Positions 48,896 through 56,295 of a stretch of 64,000 nt of DNA are shown one piece after another; the stretch's first letter is position 1; the number at the start of each line of letters is the position of its first letter. The DNA comes from Methyloversatilis discipulorum (lineage in GTDB: Bacteria > Pseudomonadota > Gammaproteobacteria > Burkholderiales > Rhodocyclaceae): NCBI RefSeq assembly GCF_018780585.1, contig NZ_JADMJL010000009.1, forward strand, positions 32,477 to 96,476, read 5' to 3'. Made by a program: the position numbers and the translations under genes. A model generated the notes under the pieces. That model was not told the DNA's origin. It did no database searches and saw only the letters and a program-made list of their open reading frames with translations.

Positions 48896-48939
48896 GCTTG
48901 AGGCAGTTCAAGCTGCTGGGCGCGCTACAGGTCTAGCAT
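48896..48939 (+). promoter_or_regulatory. Dyad and candidate -10 upstream of the ArsP-type permease
   Basis: GCTTGA/TCAAGC (48896-48901 and 48908-48913) is a perfect 6-bp inverted repeat with a six-base centre. It is followed by TAGCAT (48934-48939), 30 bp before the start codon. The dyad would overlap the -35 region, an operator-like position. It does not match the arsR operator at 51009-51034. Confidence 0.35.
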
Positions 48940-48969
48940 GAGCGTCATGTCCTGCTGCCCGCACCCGCA

Positions 48970-49974
48970 ATGAATCCGTTTGGCTGGCTCAACGACCAGC
49001 TGCTGCGCATGCAGTGGCTGTCCGATCTGGTGCGCATGCTGGTCGAGCAGGGCATCGGGCTGCCGATGAGCGGGCGGGTCGGCGCCAGCGTGCATTTCTT
49101 CATCTATGACACGGTGAAGATCTTCATCCTGCTGTCGCTGCTGATCTTCGGCATTTCATACGTGCAGAGCCATTTCCCGCCCGAGCGCACGCGTCGCATC
49201 CTGGGGCGTTTCACCGGGGTGCGCGGCAATGTGCTGGCAGCGCTGCTCGGTACCGTCACGCCCTTCTGTTCCTGTTCGTCGATTCCGCTGTTCATCGGCT
49301 TCACCAGCGCCGGGCTGCCGATCGGCATCACCTTCTCCTTCCTGATCTCGTCGCCGCTGGTCGATCTGGCGTCGGTCATCCTGCTGGCGAGCATCTTCAA
49401 CTGGCCCATCGCCATCGCCTACGTGACGGTCGGTGTCGTGCTGGCGGTGGTCGGCGGCACCCTGATCAGCCGCGCGCGGATGGAGCGCCACATCGAGCCT
49501 TTCGTGTTCACCAGCCCGGTCATGAACGGTGACGACGGCGTGCCCGACGTGCGCGAGCGCCTGCGCTTCGCCCGCGACCAGGTGCGCGACATCGTTCGCC
49601 GCGTCTGGCTCTACATCCTGATCGGTGTCGGCATCGGTGCGGCCATCCACAACTGGATACCGGAGAGCCTGATCAACGGGCTGCTTGGTCAGGACAAGCC
49701 ATGGTCGGTGCCGCTGGCCACGCTGGTCGGCGTGCCGATGTACGCCGACATCTTCGGCACGTTGCCGATCGCTGAGGCGCTGGTGGCGCGCGGCGTCGGG
49801 CTGGGTACGGCACTGGCGTTCATGATGTCGGTCACTGCGCTGTCGCTGCCGTCCATCGTCATGCTCAAGCGCGTCGTCCGCACGCCGCTGCTGGCGACAT
49901 TCGTCGGCATCGTGGCCGGTGGCATCGTGCTGATCGGCTATCTGTTCAACGCGCTGGCGGGCGCATTCACCTGA
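48970..49974 (+). CDS. arsP: ArsP/DUF318-family permease (PF03773), likely organoarsenical or metal exporter
   Basis: This inner-membrane permease has 334 residues and about eight helices. The family hallmark TPFCSCSSIPLFIGF lies near residue 97, and its mirror motif GVPMYADIFGTLPIAEAL is in the second half. Characterised ArsP proteins export trivalent methyl- and aryl-arsenicals; other members of this family have been linked to copper or zinc efflux. The arsI, arsC and acr3 genes within 4 kb favour the arsenic role. It is co-directional with the thioredoxin-like gene 21 bp downstream, with which it forms a likely operon. Confidence 0.72.
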   Translation: MNPFGWLNDQLLRMQWLSDLVRMLVEQGIGLPMSGRVGASVHFFIYDTVKIFILLSLLIFGISYVQSHFPPERTRRILGRFTGVRGNVLAALLGTVTPFCSCSSIPLFIGFTSAGLPIGITFSFLISSPLVDLASVILLASIFNWPIAIAYVTVGVVLAVVGGTLISRARMERHIEPFVFTSPVMNGDDGVPDVRERLRFARDQVRDIVRRVWLYILIGVGIGAAIHNWIPESLINGLLGQDKPWSVPLATLVGVPMYADIFGTLPIAEALVARGVGLGTALAFMMSVTALSLPSIVMLKRVVRTPLLATFVGIVAGGIVLIGYLFNALAGAFT

Positions 49975-49995
49975 CGTGACAGACGGGGAGACGAC

Positions 49996-50235
49996 ATGAT
50001 CATCAAGGTACTGGGCAGCGGTTGCCGCAAGTGCATCGAACTGGCGGACAACACGCGCAAGGCGCTGGCCGCGCGCGGCCAGCAGGCGGATATCGTCAAG
50101 GTGACCGATTTCGTCGACATCGCCGCCTATGGCGTCATGTCGACGCCGGCGCTGGTGATCGACGAGAAGGTGGTGTCCGCGGGCAAGGTGTTGAGCGAAC
50201 GCGAAATCGGCGAACTGCTCGGCAAGGCCGGCTGA
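49996..50235 (+). CDS. Thioredoxin-like small redox protein (CxxC)
   Basis: This 79-residue thioredoxin-fold protein of the redox-active-disulfide type begins MIIKVLGSGCRKCIEL, with the CRKC active site at 10-13 and the cis-Pro motif MSTPALVIDEKVV. GGGGAGA precedes the ATG. It follows the ArsP-type permease and probably reduces a substrate or the permease's cysteines; such pairs are frequent. Its stop lies five bases from the stop of the converging cupin gene. Confidence 0.85.
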   Translation: MIIKVLGSGCRKCIELADNTRKALAARGQQADIVKVTDFVDIAAYGVMSTPALVIDEKVVSAGKVLSEREIGELLGKAG

Positions 50236-50240
50236 GACAC

Positions 50241-50573
50241 TCAGTCAGGCGGGGCCAGATGCACGGCCAGCCAGACCGATGGGGTGGTGGCATCGGTGCG
50301 TTCGACGCGGTGGCGCCGATGCGCCGCGATGAATACCCAGTCGCCGGGGCGCAGTTCGCGACCGGTCGCTTCATCCGCGAATCGCAGCGTGGCGGAACCG
50401 CTCAGCAGTGCCACCCATTCGTCGCCCGGCTGGTCGTACCAGAAGCCGGGCGGGCTGCACTGACCGGTCGACACGATGCGCTCGATGCGCACGCCGGGCC
50501 GCGCGCACAGCGTTTCGAACAGCTCTTCCGGCTGCGGCGCCGGCGGCAGGTTGTCGAACAGATTGGCGCTCAC
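50241..50573 (-). CDS. Small cupin-domain protein 2
   Basis: This single-domain cupin has 110 residues from GTG at 50573. The beta-barrel motifs are QPGDEWVALLSGSATLRF and ELRPGDWVFIAAHRRHRVE; the latter provides His ligands, and the first motif has fewer histidines than usual. The GTG overlaps the stop of the upstream cupin gene (GTGA), so the two are made together. Function is unknown; members bind metals and range from isomerases to storage-like proteins. Position in an arsenic cluster is the only clue. Confidence 0.75.
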   Translation of the reverse strand: MSANLFDNLPPAPQPEELFETLCARPGVRIERIVSTGQCSPPGFWYDQPGDEWVALLSGSATLRFADEATGRELRPGDWVFIAAHRRHRVERTDATTPSVWLAVHLAPPD

Positions 50574-50941
50574 GCGGAGGCCTCGTCGAGCAGTTCCGTG
50601 TCGTCGTGTGCATAGGCCGGACTGCAGCAGCAGAGGATGACCAGTGCCTCGCTGCCGCTTGCCTCGATGCAGTGCGCAGTCCCGGGCGGAATCAGCACGG
50701 TGTCGCCGACCGTCACGTCGAAGCTGTACTCGCCCAGCGTCATGCGCCCCTGGCCGGCCGTCACGTGGTACAGCTCTTCGGTCACGTGGTGCCGGTGCAG
50801 CGCGGTGCGGGTACCGGCCGGCACGGTCGCTTCGGCGAGGCTCTGCGCCTGCCCGCCGTGCTGCGCCGGATGCATCAGCTCGCGGATCAGCGAACCGTCC
50901 TTGGTCACGTAGGCTGCAATGTCGTCGTAGCGGGTCTTCAT
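50570..50941 (-). CDS. Small cupin-domain protein 1 with a CCC motif
   Basis: This 123-residue cupin (ATG at 50941) has complete metal-binding motifs, TALHRHHVTEELYHVTAGQG and GDTVLIPPGTAHCIEA, which give the usual His3-Glu site. Near the C-terminus it carries three adjacent cysteines (VILCCCSPAYAHDD). The gene faces arsR, with 94 bp between the two start codons containing the ArsR-type operator, so it may be controlled by the same regulator. The reaction is unknown. Confidence 0.78.
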   Translation of the reverse strand: MKTRYDDIAAYVTKDGSLIRELMHPAQHGGQAQSLAEATVPAGTRTALHRHHVTEELYHVTAGQGRMTLGEYSFDVTVGDTVLIPPGTAHCIEASGSEALVILCCCSPAYAHDDTELLDEASA

Positions 50942-51000
50942 CGGGCGTGCGGGGCGGGCAAAGCGGGTGGAGCGCCAGCGTAGTCGAAAGCACGCGGCAC

Positions 51001-51034
51001 TTGCATCGATTCAATGATTCAAATATCGTTGAAT
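51001..51034. promoter_or_regulatory. arsR promoter with 26-bp ArsR/SmtB-type operator
   Basis: The arms ATTCAATGAT (51009-51018) and ATCGTTGAAT (51025-51034) form a 10-bp inverted repeat with one mismatch around TCAAAT. TTGCAT at 51001-51006 and TATCGT at 51024-51029 give a 17-bp spaced promoter whose -10 lies inside the dyad. The dyad ends one base before the arsR ATG, so the transcript would be leaderless or nearly so, and bound repressor would block polymerase. The divergent cupin genes share this region. Confidence 0.75.
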
Positions 51035-51035
51035 T

Positions 51036-51359
51036 ATGGAAGAACAGGACATCATCCGCGCACTGGCCGCACTGGCCCACGAAATCCGTCTGCGCGTGTT
51101 TCGCGCACTGGTCGTCGCCGGTCCCGACGGCATGACGCCCGGCGCGCTCGGCGAGGCGCTGTCGGTGGCGCCGACCACGCTGTCCTTCCATCTGAAGGAA
51201 CTGACCCAGGCCGGCCTGCTGCTGCAGTCGCGCGACGGCCGTCACCTGATCTACCGCGCCGACTACGCGCGCATGGGCGCACTGATGGCCTACCTGACCG
51301 AAAACTGCTGCCGCGGCACACCCTGTGTCGAGGCCGCACCTTCCTGCACGAACTGCTGA
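51036..51359 (+). CDS. arsR: ArsR-family arsenic-responsive repressor
   Basis: This winged-helix repressor has 107 residues: MEEQDIIRALAALAHEIRLR at the N-terminus and the recognition helix around VAPTTLSFHLKELTQAG. The classic ELCVCDL metal site in helix 3 is absent. Instead the C-terminus has cysteines 91, 92, 97, 104 and 107 (NCCRGTPC ... SCTNC), similar to the Acidithiobacillus ferrooxidans ArsR, where a C-terminal CC plus a later Cys bind As(III). No Shine-Dalgarno precedes the ATG, and the operator abuts it. It heads arsR-arsI-arsC-acr3. Confidence 0.9.
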   Translation: MEEQDIIRALAALAHEIRLRVFRALVVAGPDGMTPGALGEALSVAPTTLSFHLKELTQAGLLLQSRDGRHLIYRADYARMGALMAYLTENCCRGTPCVEAAPSCTNC

Positions 51360-51372
51360 CCGGAGAACCGCA

Positions 51373-51849
51373 ATGAAGCGCTTTCACGTCCATCTGCACG
51401 TCGACGACCTGGCGAAGAGCATCGCCTTCTACAACAAGCTGTTCGATGCGCAGCCGGCGCGCACCGAAGCCGACTACGCGAAGTGGATGCTCGAAGATCC
51501 GCCGATCAATTTCGCGATCTCGACCCGCGGAACCAAGCCGGGCATCGACCACCTCGGCATCCAGACCGACGACCCGGCCGAACTGGCGGCGATGAAGGCG
51601 CGCGCCGAATCGGCCGACATGGCGCTGCTCGACGAAGGCGAAACCACCTGCTGTTACGCGCGCAGCGAAAAGCACTGGGTGACCGACCCACAGGGCATCG
51701 CCTGGGAGCACTTCCATACGCTGGGCAATATTCCGGTGTTCAACGAAGCGGCCAGCGGCGGTGCTGCCTGCTGCGCCCCCGAGGCGCCGGTCACCCGCGG
51801 CAAGCCGCTGAACATCGGCGTGAAGAGCTCCGGTTCGGGCTGCTGCTGA
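51373..51849 (+). CDS. arsI: ArsI-type dioxygenase (C-As lyase) of the glyoxalase superfamily
   Basis: ArsI is an Fe(II) vicinal-oxygen-chelate enzyme that splits the C-As bond of methyl- or phenylarsenite to give As(III). The 158 residues begin KRFHVHLHVDDLAKSIAFY. Metal ligands are a histidine in HVHLHV (residues 5-9), His60 in GIDHLG and Glu112 in AWEHFH, and the As(III)-binding vicinal pair is Cys93-Cys94 in ETTCCYA. The C-terminus has extra cysteine pairs (AACCAP, SGCC). The cadmium-induced CadI is a close relative. GGAG precedes the ATG, and arsC starts two bases after its stop. Confidence 0.85.
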   Translation: MKRFHVHLHVDDLAKSIAFYNKLFDAQPARTEADYAKWMLEDPPINFAISTRGTKPGIDHLGIQTDDPAELAAMKARAESADMALLDEGETTCCYARSEKHWVTDPQGIAWEHFHTLGNIPVFNEAASGGAACCAPEAPVTRGKPLNIGVKSSGSGCC

Positions 51850-51850
51850 C

Positions 51851-52342
51851 ATGGCTCGCCCGCTCAACGTGCTGTTTCTGTGCACCCACAATTCGGCGCG
51901 CAGCGTGCTCGCCGAATGCCTGCTCAACCACCTCGGTGGCGCCCGTTTCCGCGCCTTTTCGGCCGGCAGTCAGCCGAGCGGGCGGGTGAATCCGTTCGCG
52001 CTGCAGGCGCTGGCGGAGCAGGGCATCGATACGACGGGCGTGCGCAGCAAGGCCTGGGACGAATTCGCAGCGCCCGGCGCACCGGCAATGGATCTGATCA
52101 TCACCGTATGCGACAGCGCAGCCGGTGAAACCTGCCCGGTGTGGCCGGGCCATCCGGCGACCGCGCACTGGGGCTACGCCGATCCGTCGGCCACGCCCGG
52201 CAGCGATGCGGCGAAGCTGACCGCCTTCCGCGACACGCTGGCGCTGATCCGCCGTCGTCTTGAAATCCTGGTCGCGATGCCGGACGAACGTCTGCACGCG
52301 CTGGCGCTGCAGCAGACCGCGCGCGATCTGGCCGCACACTGA
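51851..52342 (+). CDS. arsC: Arsenate reductase, thioredoxin-coupled (LMW-PTP fold)
   Basis: ArsC reduces As(V) to As(III). The P-loop is CTHNSAR with Cys11 as nucleophile, and the resolving cysteines are Cys87 and Cys95 in CDSAAGETCP, a spacing common in proteobacterial members. AHWGYADPSA carries the loop found in the family. The 163-residue enzyme should use thioredoxin. It is followed nine bases later by acr3, the exporter of its product. Confidence 0.94.
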   Translation: MARPLNVLFLCTHNSARSVLAECLLNHLGGARFRAFSAGSQPSGRVNPFALQALAEQGIDTTGVRSKAWDEFAAPGAPAMDLIITVCDSAAGETCPVWPGHPATAHWGYADPSATPGSDAAKLTAFRDTLALIRRRLEILVAMPDERLHALALQQTARDLAAH

Positions 52343-52351
52343 GGTCTTTCC

Positions 52352-53377
52352 ATGGGCATGTTCGAACGCTGGCTCACCCTGTGGGTGGGCCTGGCCATCA
52401 TCGCGGGCGTCGCGCTGGGACTGGTCGCGCCGTCGGCCTTTGCGGCCGTCGCGGCGCTGGAACTGGCGCACGTCAATCTGGTGGTGGCCGTGCTCATCTG
52501 GGTGATGATCTACCCGATGATGATTCAGATCGACTTCGCCGCCGTGCGCGACGTCGGTCGCCGGCCACAGGGTCTGATCCTCACGCTGGTCGTGAACTGG
52601 CTGATCAAGCCTTTTACGATGGCCGCACTGGGCGTGCTGTTCTTCCAGCACCTGTTCGCGCCCTGGGTCGATCCGCAATCGGCGTCGGAATACATCGCCG
52701 GCATGATCCTGCTCGGCGTCGCACCCTGCACGGCCATGGTGTTCGTCTGGAGTCAGCTCACGCGGGGTGATCCCAACTACACACTGGTGCAGGTGTCGGT
52801 GAACGATCTGGTTATGGTGTTCGCCTTCGCGCCCATCGCCGCCTTCCTGCTCGGCGTGACCGACGTGGCCGTGCCGTGGGAGACGCTGCTGCTGTCCACC
52901 GCGCTCTACGTGGTGCTGCCGCTGCTTGCTGGCGTGCTGACCCGCCGTGCGCTGGGCAACGGTGCCGCACTGGCCGGATTCGTCGCGCGGCTCAAGCCGT
53001 GGTCCGTCGTCGGCCTGCTGGCCACCGTCGTGCTGCTGTTCGGCTTCCAGGCGGAAACCATCGTCGCCCAGCCCTTCGTGATCGCACTGATCGCCGTGCC
53101 GCTGGTGCTGCAGACCTACGGCATCTTCGCCATCGCCTTCGTCGCCGCGCGAATGATGAAGCTGCCCTATCCGGTGGCGGCACCGGCCTGCCTGATCGGC
53201 ACGTCGAATTTCTTCGAACTTGCGGTCGCCGTTGCGATCTCCCTGTTCGGACTGCACTCGGGCGCGGCGCTGGCGACCGTGGTCGGGGTGCTGGTCGAAG
53301 TACCGGTCATGCTGTCGCTGGTCGCCTTCACGCGGCGCAGCGCGCATCTTTTTCCGGATTCCGCTGAACTTTTTTAG
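52352..53377 (+). CDS. acr3: Arsenite efflux permease, ACR3 family
   Basis: ACR3 exports As(III) with the membrane potential. The 341 residues have ten helices and the conserved cysteine in [16 protein letters not shown], plus [13 protein letters not shown] and [14 protein letters not shown]. It completes the arsenate pathway of the operon. The final codons overlap a dyad that may belong to the ahpC promoter. Confidence 0.95.
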   Translation: MGMFERWLTLWVGLAIIAGVALGLVAPSAFAAVAALELAHVNLVVAVLIWVMIYPMMIQIDFAAVRDVGRRPQGLILTLVVNWLIKPFTMAALGVLFFQHLFAPWVDPQSASEYIAGMILLGVAPCTAMVFVWSQLTRGDPNYTLVQVSVNDLVMVFAFAPIAAFLLGVTDVAVPWETLLLSTALYVVLPLLAGVLTRRALGNGAALAGFVARLKPWSVVGLLATVVLLFGFQAETIVAQPFVIALIAVPLVLQTYGIFAIAFVAARMMKLPYPVAAPACLIGTSNFFELAVAVAISLFGLHSGAALATVVGVLVEVPVMLSLVAFTRRSAHLFPDSAELF

Positions 53378-53387
53378 ATCAAGTCTA
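53373..53387 (+). promoter_or_regulatory. OxyR-like half-site upstream of ahpC
   Basis: TTAGATCAAGTCTAA is an inverted repeat TTAGA/TCTAA that fits the OxyR unit (TAG-N7-CTA). It lies 65 bp before ahpC and overlaps the acr3 stop. A second, weaker half is seen 10 bp on (AAAG-N7-TTCG). TATCAT at 53409-53414 could be the -10. Confidence 0.4.
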
Positions 53388-53451
53388 AACAAAGAGGCAG
53401 TTTCGCAATATCATTGCGACTTTCACCCCACCCACAAAAGAGGATCTCGAC

Positions 53452-54015
53452 ATGAGCATCATCAACAGCACCGTCCAGCCCTTCAAGGCAAACGCTTTCC
53501 ACAACGGCAAGTTCATCACCGTGACCGACGAGAGCCTGAAGGGCAAGTGGTCGGTGATCGTGTTCATGCCGGCTGCCTTCACCTTCAACTGCCCGACCGA
53601 AGTCGAAGACGCGGCCAACAACTACGCCGAATTCCAGAAGGCCGGTGCCGAAGTGTACATCGTCACCACCGACACCCATTTCTCGCACAAGGTGTGGCAC
53701 GAAACCTCGCCGGCCGTCGGCAAGGCCCAGTTCCCGCTGGTTGGCGACCCGACCCACCAGCTGACCCGCGCGTTCGACGTGCACATCGATGAAGAAGGCC
53801 TGGCGCTGCGCGGCACCTTCATCATCAACCCGGAAGGTCAGATCAAGACCGCCGAGATCCACGACAACGCGATCGCCCGCGACATGAACGAAACGCTGCG
53901 CAAGCTCAAGGCTGCCCAGTTCGTCGCCAGCCACCCCGGCCAGGTCTGCCCGGCCAAGTGGAAGGAAGGCGCTGAAACCCTGACCCCGTCGCTCGACCTG
54001 GTCGGCAAGATCTAA
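53452..54015 (+). CDS. ahpC: Alkyl hydroperoxide reductase subunit C (peroxiredoxin)
   Basis: AhpC is a typical 2-Cys peroxiredoxin that reduces H2O2 and organic peroxides. The peroxidatic Cys47 is in FTFNCPTEVED and the resolving Cys166 in GQVCPAKWKEG; the 187-residue length is standard. AGAGGA precedes the ATG. It is followed by strong hairpins and then ahpF, its reductase. Confidence 0.98.
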   Translation: MSIINSTVQPFKANAFHNGKFITVTDESLKGKWSVIVFMPAAFTFNCPTEVEDAANNYAEFQKAGAEVYIVTTDTHFSHKVWHETSPAVGKAQFPLVGDPTHQLTRAFDVHIDEEGLALRGTFIINPEGQIKTAEIHDNAIARDMNETLRKLKAAQFVASHPGQVCPAKWKEGAETLTPSLDLVGKI

Positions 54016-54052
54016 GCGCACATCGCTTCGCAGAGGCGCCCGGGTCAGGTGC

Positions 54053-54117
54053 CAGGGTGTGTTCTCAAGCGGTTTGAGAACATGCCCTGACGGCGCCCGG
54101 CCCGGGCGTTTTGTTTT
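54053..54117 (+). terminator. Double hairpin between ahpC and ahpF
   Basis: A 16-bp stem (CAGGGTGTGTTCTCAA at 54053-54068 with TTGAGAACATGCCCTG at 54074-54089, two G-U pairs) is followed by CGCCC-GGCCC-GGGCG (54094-54108) and TTTTGTTTT. This is a convincing terminator or processing site that would keep ahpF below ahpC. Confidence 0.85.
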
Positions 54118-54149
54118 CCGCAACACCCGTTTCGAAAGCCGAGCACACC

Positions 54150-55724
54150 ATGCTGGACGCCACTCTCAAGGGCCAGTTGAAGGCCTACCTCGAAAAGCTG
54201 CAGCAACCGATCGAACTGACGGCCGCGGTGGATGACAGCGCCGCTTCGCGCGAACTGCAGGGCCTGCTGTCCGACATCGCAGAGCTGTCGGACAAGATCA
54301 CTGTCAGCGAGGAGCGGGGCAGTGCCGCGCGCACGCCGTCGTTCGCGATCAACCGCAAGGGCGGCAACATGTCGCTGCGCTTCGCGGCCATTCCGCTCGG
54401 TCACGAATTCACCTCGCTGGTGCTCGCGCTGCTGCAGGCGGGCGGTCATCCGCCCCGCGTGTCGGACGAAATGATCGAACAGATCAAGTCGCTCGACGGC
54501 GACTACAGCTTCGAAGTGTTCATGTCGCTGTCCTGCCACAACTGTCCGGACGTGGTGCAGGCGCTGAACCTGATGGCGGTGCTGAACCCGCGCGTCAAAG
54601 TGGTCACCATCGACGGCGCGCTGTTCCAGAAGGAAGTCGAAGAGCGCCAGGTGATGGCGGTGCCCATGGTGTTCCTGAACGGCGAACTGTTCGGCGCCGG
54701 CCGCATGACGCTCGAAGAGATCGTCGGCAAGGTCGACACCGGTGCGGCCAAGCGCGACGCGCAGAAGATGAGCGCCAAGGCGCCGTTCGACGTGCTGGTC
54801 GTCGGTGGTGGACCGGCCGGCTCGGCGGCGGCGATCTACGCCGCGCGCAAGGGCATCCGCACCGGTGTCGTGGCGGAGCGCTTCGGCGGCCAGCTGATGG
54901 ATACGCTGGGCATCGAGAACTTCATCTCGGTCAAGGAGACCGAAGGCCCCAAGCTCGCCGCCGCGCTCGAAGAACACGTGAAGAGCTACGAGGTCGACGT
55001 GATGGCGCTGCAGCGCGTCGACAAGCTGATTCCGGCCGCCGAGTCGGGCGACGGCCTGATCACGCTGCAACTGTCCAATGGCGGCCAGCTGAAGTCGCGT
55101 TCGGTCATCCTCGCCACCGGTGCGCGCTGGCGTGAAATGAACGTGCCGGGCGAGCGCGAGTACCGTAACAAGGGCGTGGCCTACTGCCCGCACTGCGACG
55201 GCCCGCTGTTCAAGGGCAAGCGCGTGGCGGTGATCGGCGGCGGCAATTCGGGCGTCGAAGCGGCGATCGATCTGGCCGGCATCGTCGGTCACGTGACGCT
55301 GCTGGAATTCGACAAGCAGATGCGCGCTGACGCCGTACTGCAGCGCAAGCTGCTGAGCCTGCCCAACGTAAAGGTGATCCTGCAGGCGCAGACCACCGAA
55401 GTCACGGGTGGCGCCGACGGCAAGGTGAATGCGCTGAAGTACACCGACCGTGCCACCGGCGAGTCGCACACGATCGAGCTCGAAGGCATCTTCGTGCAGA
55501 TCGGCCTGGTACCCAACACCGAATGGCTGAAGGGTTCGATCGAGCTGACGAAGTACGGCGAAATCCAGGTCGATGCGCGCTGCGAAACCAGCACGCCCGG
55601 CGTGTTCGCGGCCGGCGACGTCACCACCGTGCCGTACAAGCAGATCATCATCGCGATGGGCGAAGGCTCGAAGGCGGCGATTTCGGCCTTCGATCACCTG
55701 ATCCGCACGTCGGCACCGGCCTGA
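54150..55724 (+). CDS. ahpF: Alkyl hydroperoxide reductase subunit F
   Basis: AhpF is the NADH-dependent flavoprotein that recycles AhpC. The N-terminal double thioredoxin fold has Cys129 and Cys132 in SCHNCPDVV; then come an FAD-binding motif [15 protein letters not shown], the NAD-binding [14 protein letters not shown] and the second redox centre CPHCDG. The ATG at 54150 gives 524 residues. A TTG at 54111 is excluded because it lies in the terminator's T tract. Confidence 0.97.
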   Translation: MLDATLKGQLKAYLEKLQQPIELTAAVDDSAASRELQGLLSDIAELSDKITVSEERGSAARTPSFAINRKGGNMSLRFAAIPLGHEFTSLVLALLQAGGHPPRVSDEMIEQIKSLDGDYSFEVFMSLSCHNCPDVVQALNLMAVLNPRVKVVTIDGALFQKEVEERQVMAVPMVFLNGELFGAGRMTLEEIVGKVDTGAAKRDAQKMSAKAPFDVLVVGGGPAGSAAAIYAARKGIRTGVVAERFGGQLMDTLGIENFISVKETEGPKLAAALEEHVKSYEVDVMALQRVDKLIPAAESGDGLITLQLSNGGQLKSRSVILATGARWREMNVPGEREYRNKGVAYCPHCDGPLFKGKRVAVIGGGNSGVEAAIDLAGIVGHVTLLEFDKQMRADAVLQRKLLSLPNVKVILQAQTTEVTGGADGKVNALKYTDRATGESHTIELEGIFVQIGLVPNTEWLKGSIELTKYGEIQVDARCETSTPGVFAAGDVTTVPYKQIIIAMGEGSKAAISAFDHLIRTSAPA

Positions 55725-55747
55725 TCACCGGGAGGCGTTAACATCGG

Positions 55748-55780
55748 AGCCCGCGCATCGCAGGATGTGCGGGCTTTTTC
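55748..55780 (+). terminator. Intrinsic terminator after ahpF
   Basis: AGCCCGCGCAT and ATGTGCGGGCT form an 11-bp stem (one G-U) with a six-base loop, followed by TTTTC (55748-55780). Confidence 0.92.
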
Positions 55781-55827
55781 TTGGCTGCGCGACTGCCCGT
55801 GCGCCATTCACCGAGGGTCTTCACACC

Positions 55828-56295
55828 ATGAGCCACGTTCCGTTGCTGCTGTTCCTGCACGTCGCCGCAGTCACGATCTGGGTCGGCGGCATGTTCTTCG
55901 CCTATGTCTGTCTGCGCCCGGTGGCCGCCGTGCAGCTCGAACCGCCGGCGCGGCTGCGCCTGTGGCGCGGTGTTTTCGGCGGCTTCTTCCCGCTGGTCTG
56001 GGCATCGGTCGCGGTCATTCTCGTCAGCGGGCTCGGCATGATGCTGGCGGTCGGCATGAAGGCGGCACCGATCCACTGGCACCTGATGTTCGGCGTCGGC
56101 CTGATCATGATGTTCATCTTCATGCACGTATTCTTCGCGCCCTACAAGCGGCTGCTGCGCGCGGTCGATGCGTCCGATTGGCCGGCCGGCGGTGCGGCGC
56201 TGGCGCAGATCCGCAAGCTGGTCGGGCTGAACACCGTGCTCGGCTTCGTCACCATCGCGCTGGCCACGCTGGGGCGCGCACTGGTGGCCGGATGA
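55828..56295 (+). CDS. CopD-like integral membrane protein
   Basis: This 155-residue protein has four transmembrane helices. The first contains a conserved histidine (LLLFLHVAAVTIWVGGMFF), and further histidines lie in the third (HWHLMFGVGLI) and nearby loops (MHVFFAP). The layout matches the CopD/DUF2269-like group, whose members may bind copper or heme. The ATG at 55828 was chosen over upstream in-frame starts that lie in the terminator; GAGG is 12 bases upstream. It overlaps the RNA methylase gene by ATGA. Confidence 0.75.
   Translation: MSHVPLLLFLHVAAVTIWVGGMFFAYVCLRPVAAVQLEPPARLRLWRGVFGGFFPLVWASVAVILVSGLGMMLAVGMKAAPIHWHLMFGVGLIMMFIFMHVFFAPYKRLLRAVDASDWPAGGAALAQIRKLVGLNTVLGFVTIALATLGRALVAG

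Noticed and set aside
50574..51245. Minus-strand extension of the downstream cupin frame
   Set aside because: It reads through the other cupin in the wrong frame and into arsR; the GTGA overlap at 50570-50573 gives a proper start.
54111..54149. TTG start for ahpF
   Set aside because: It lies in the T tract of the upstream terminator and adds residues not seen in AhpF.
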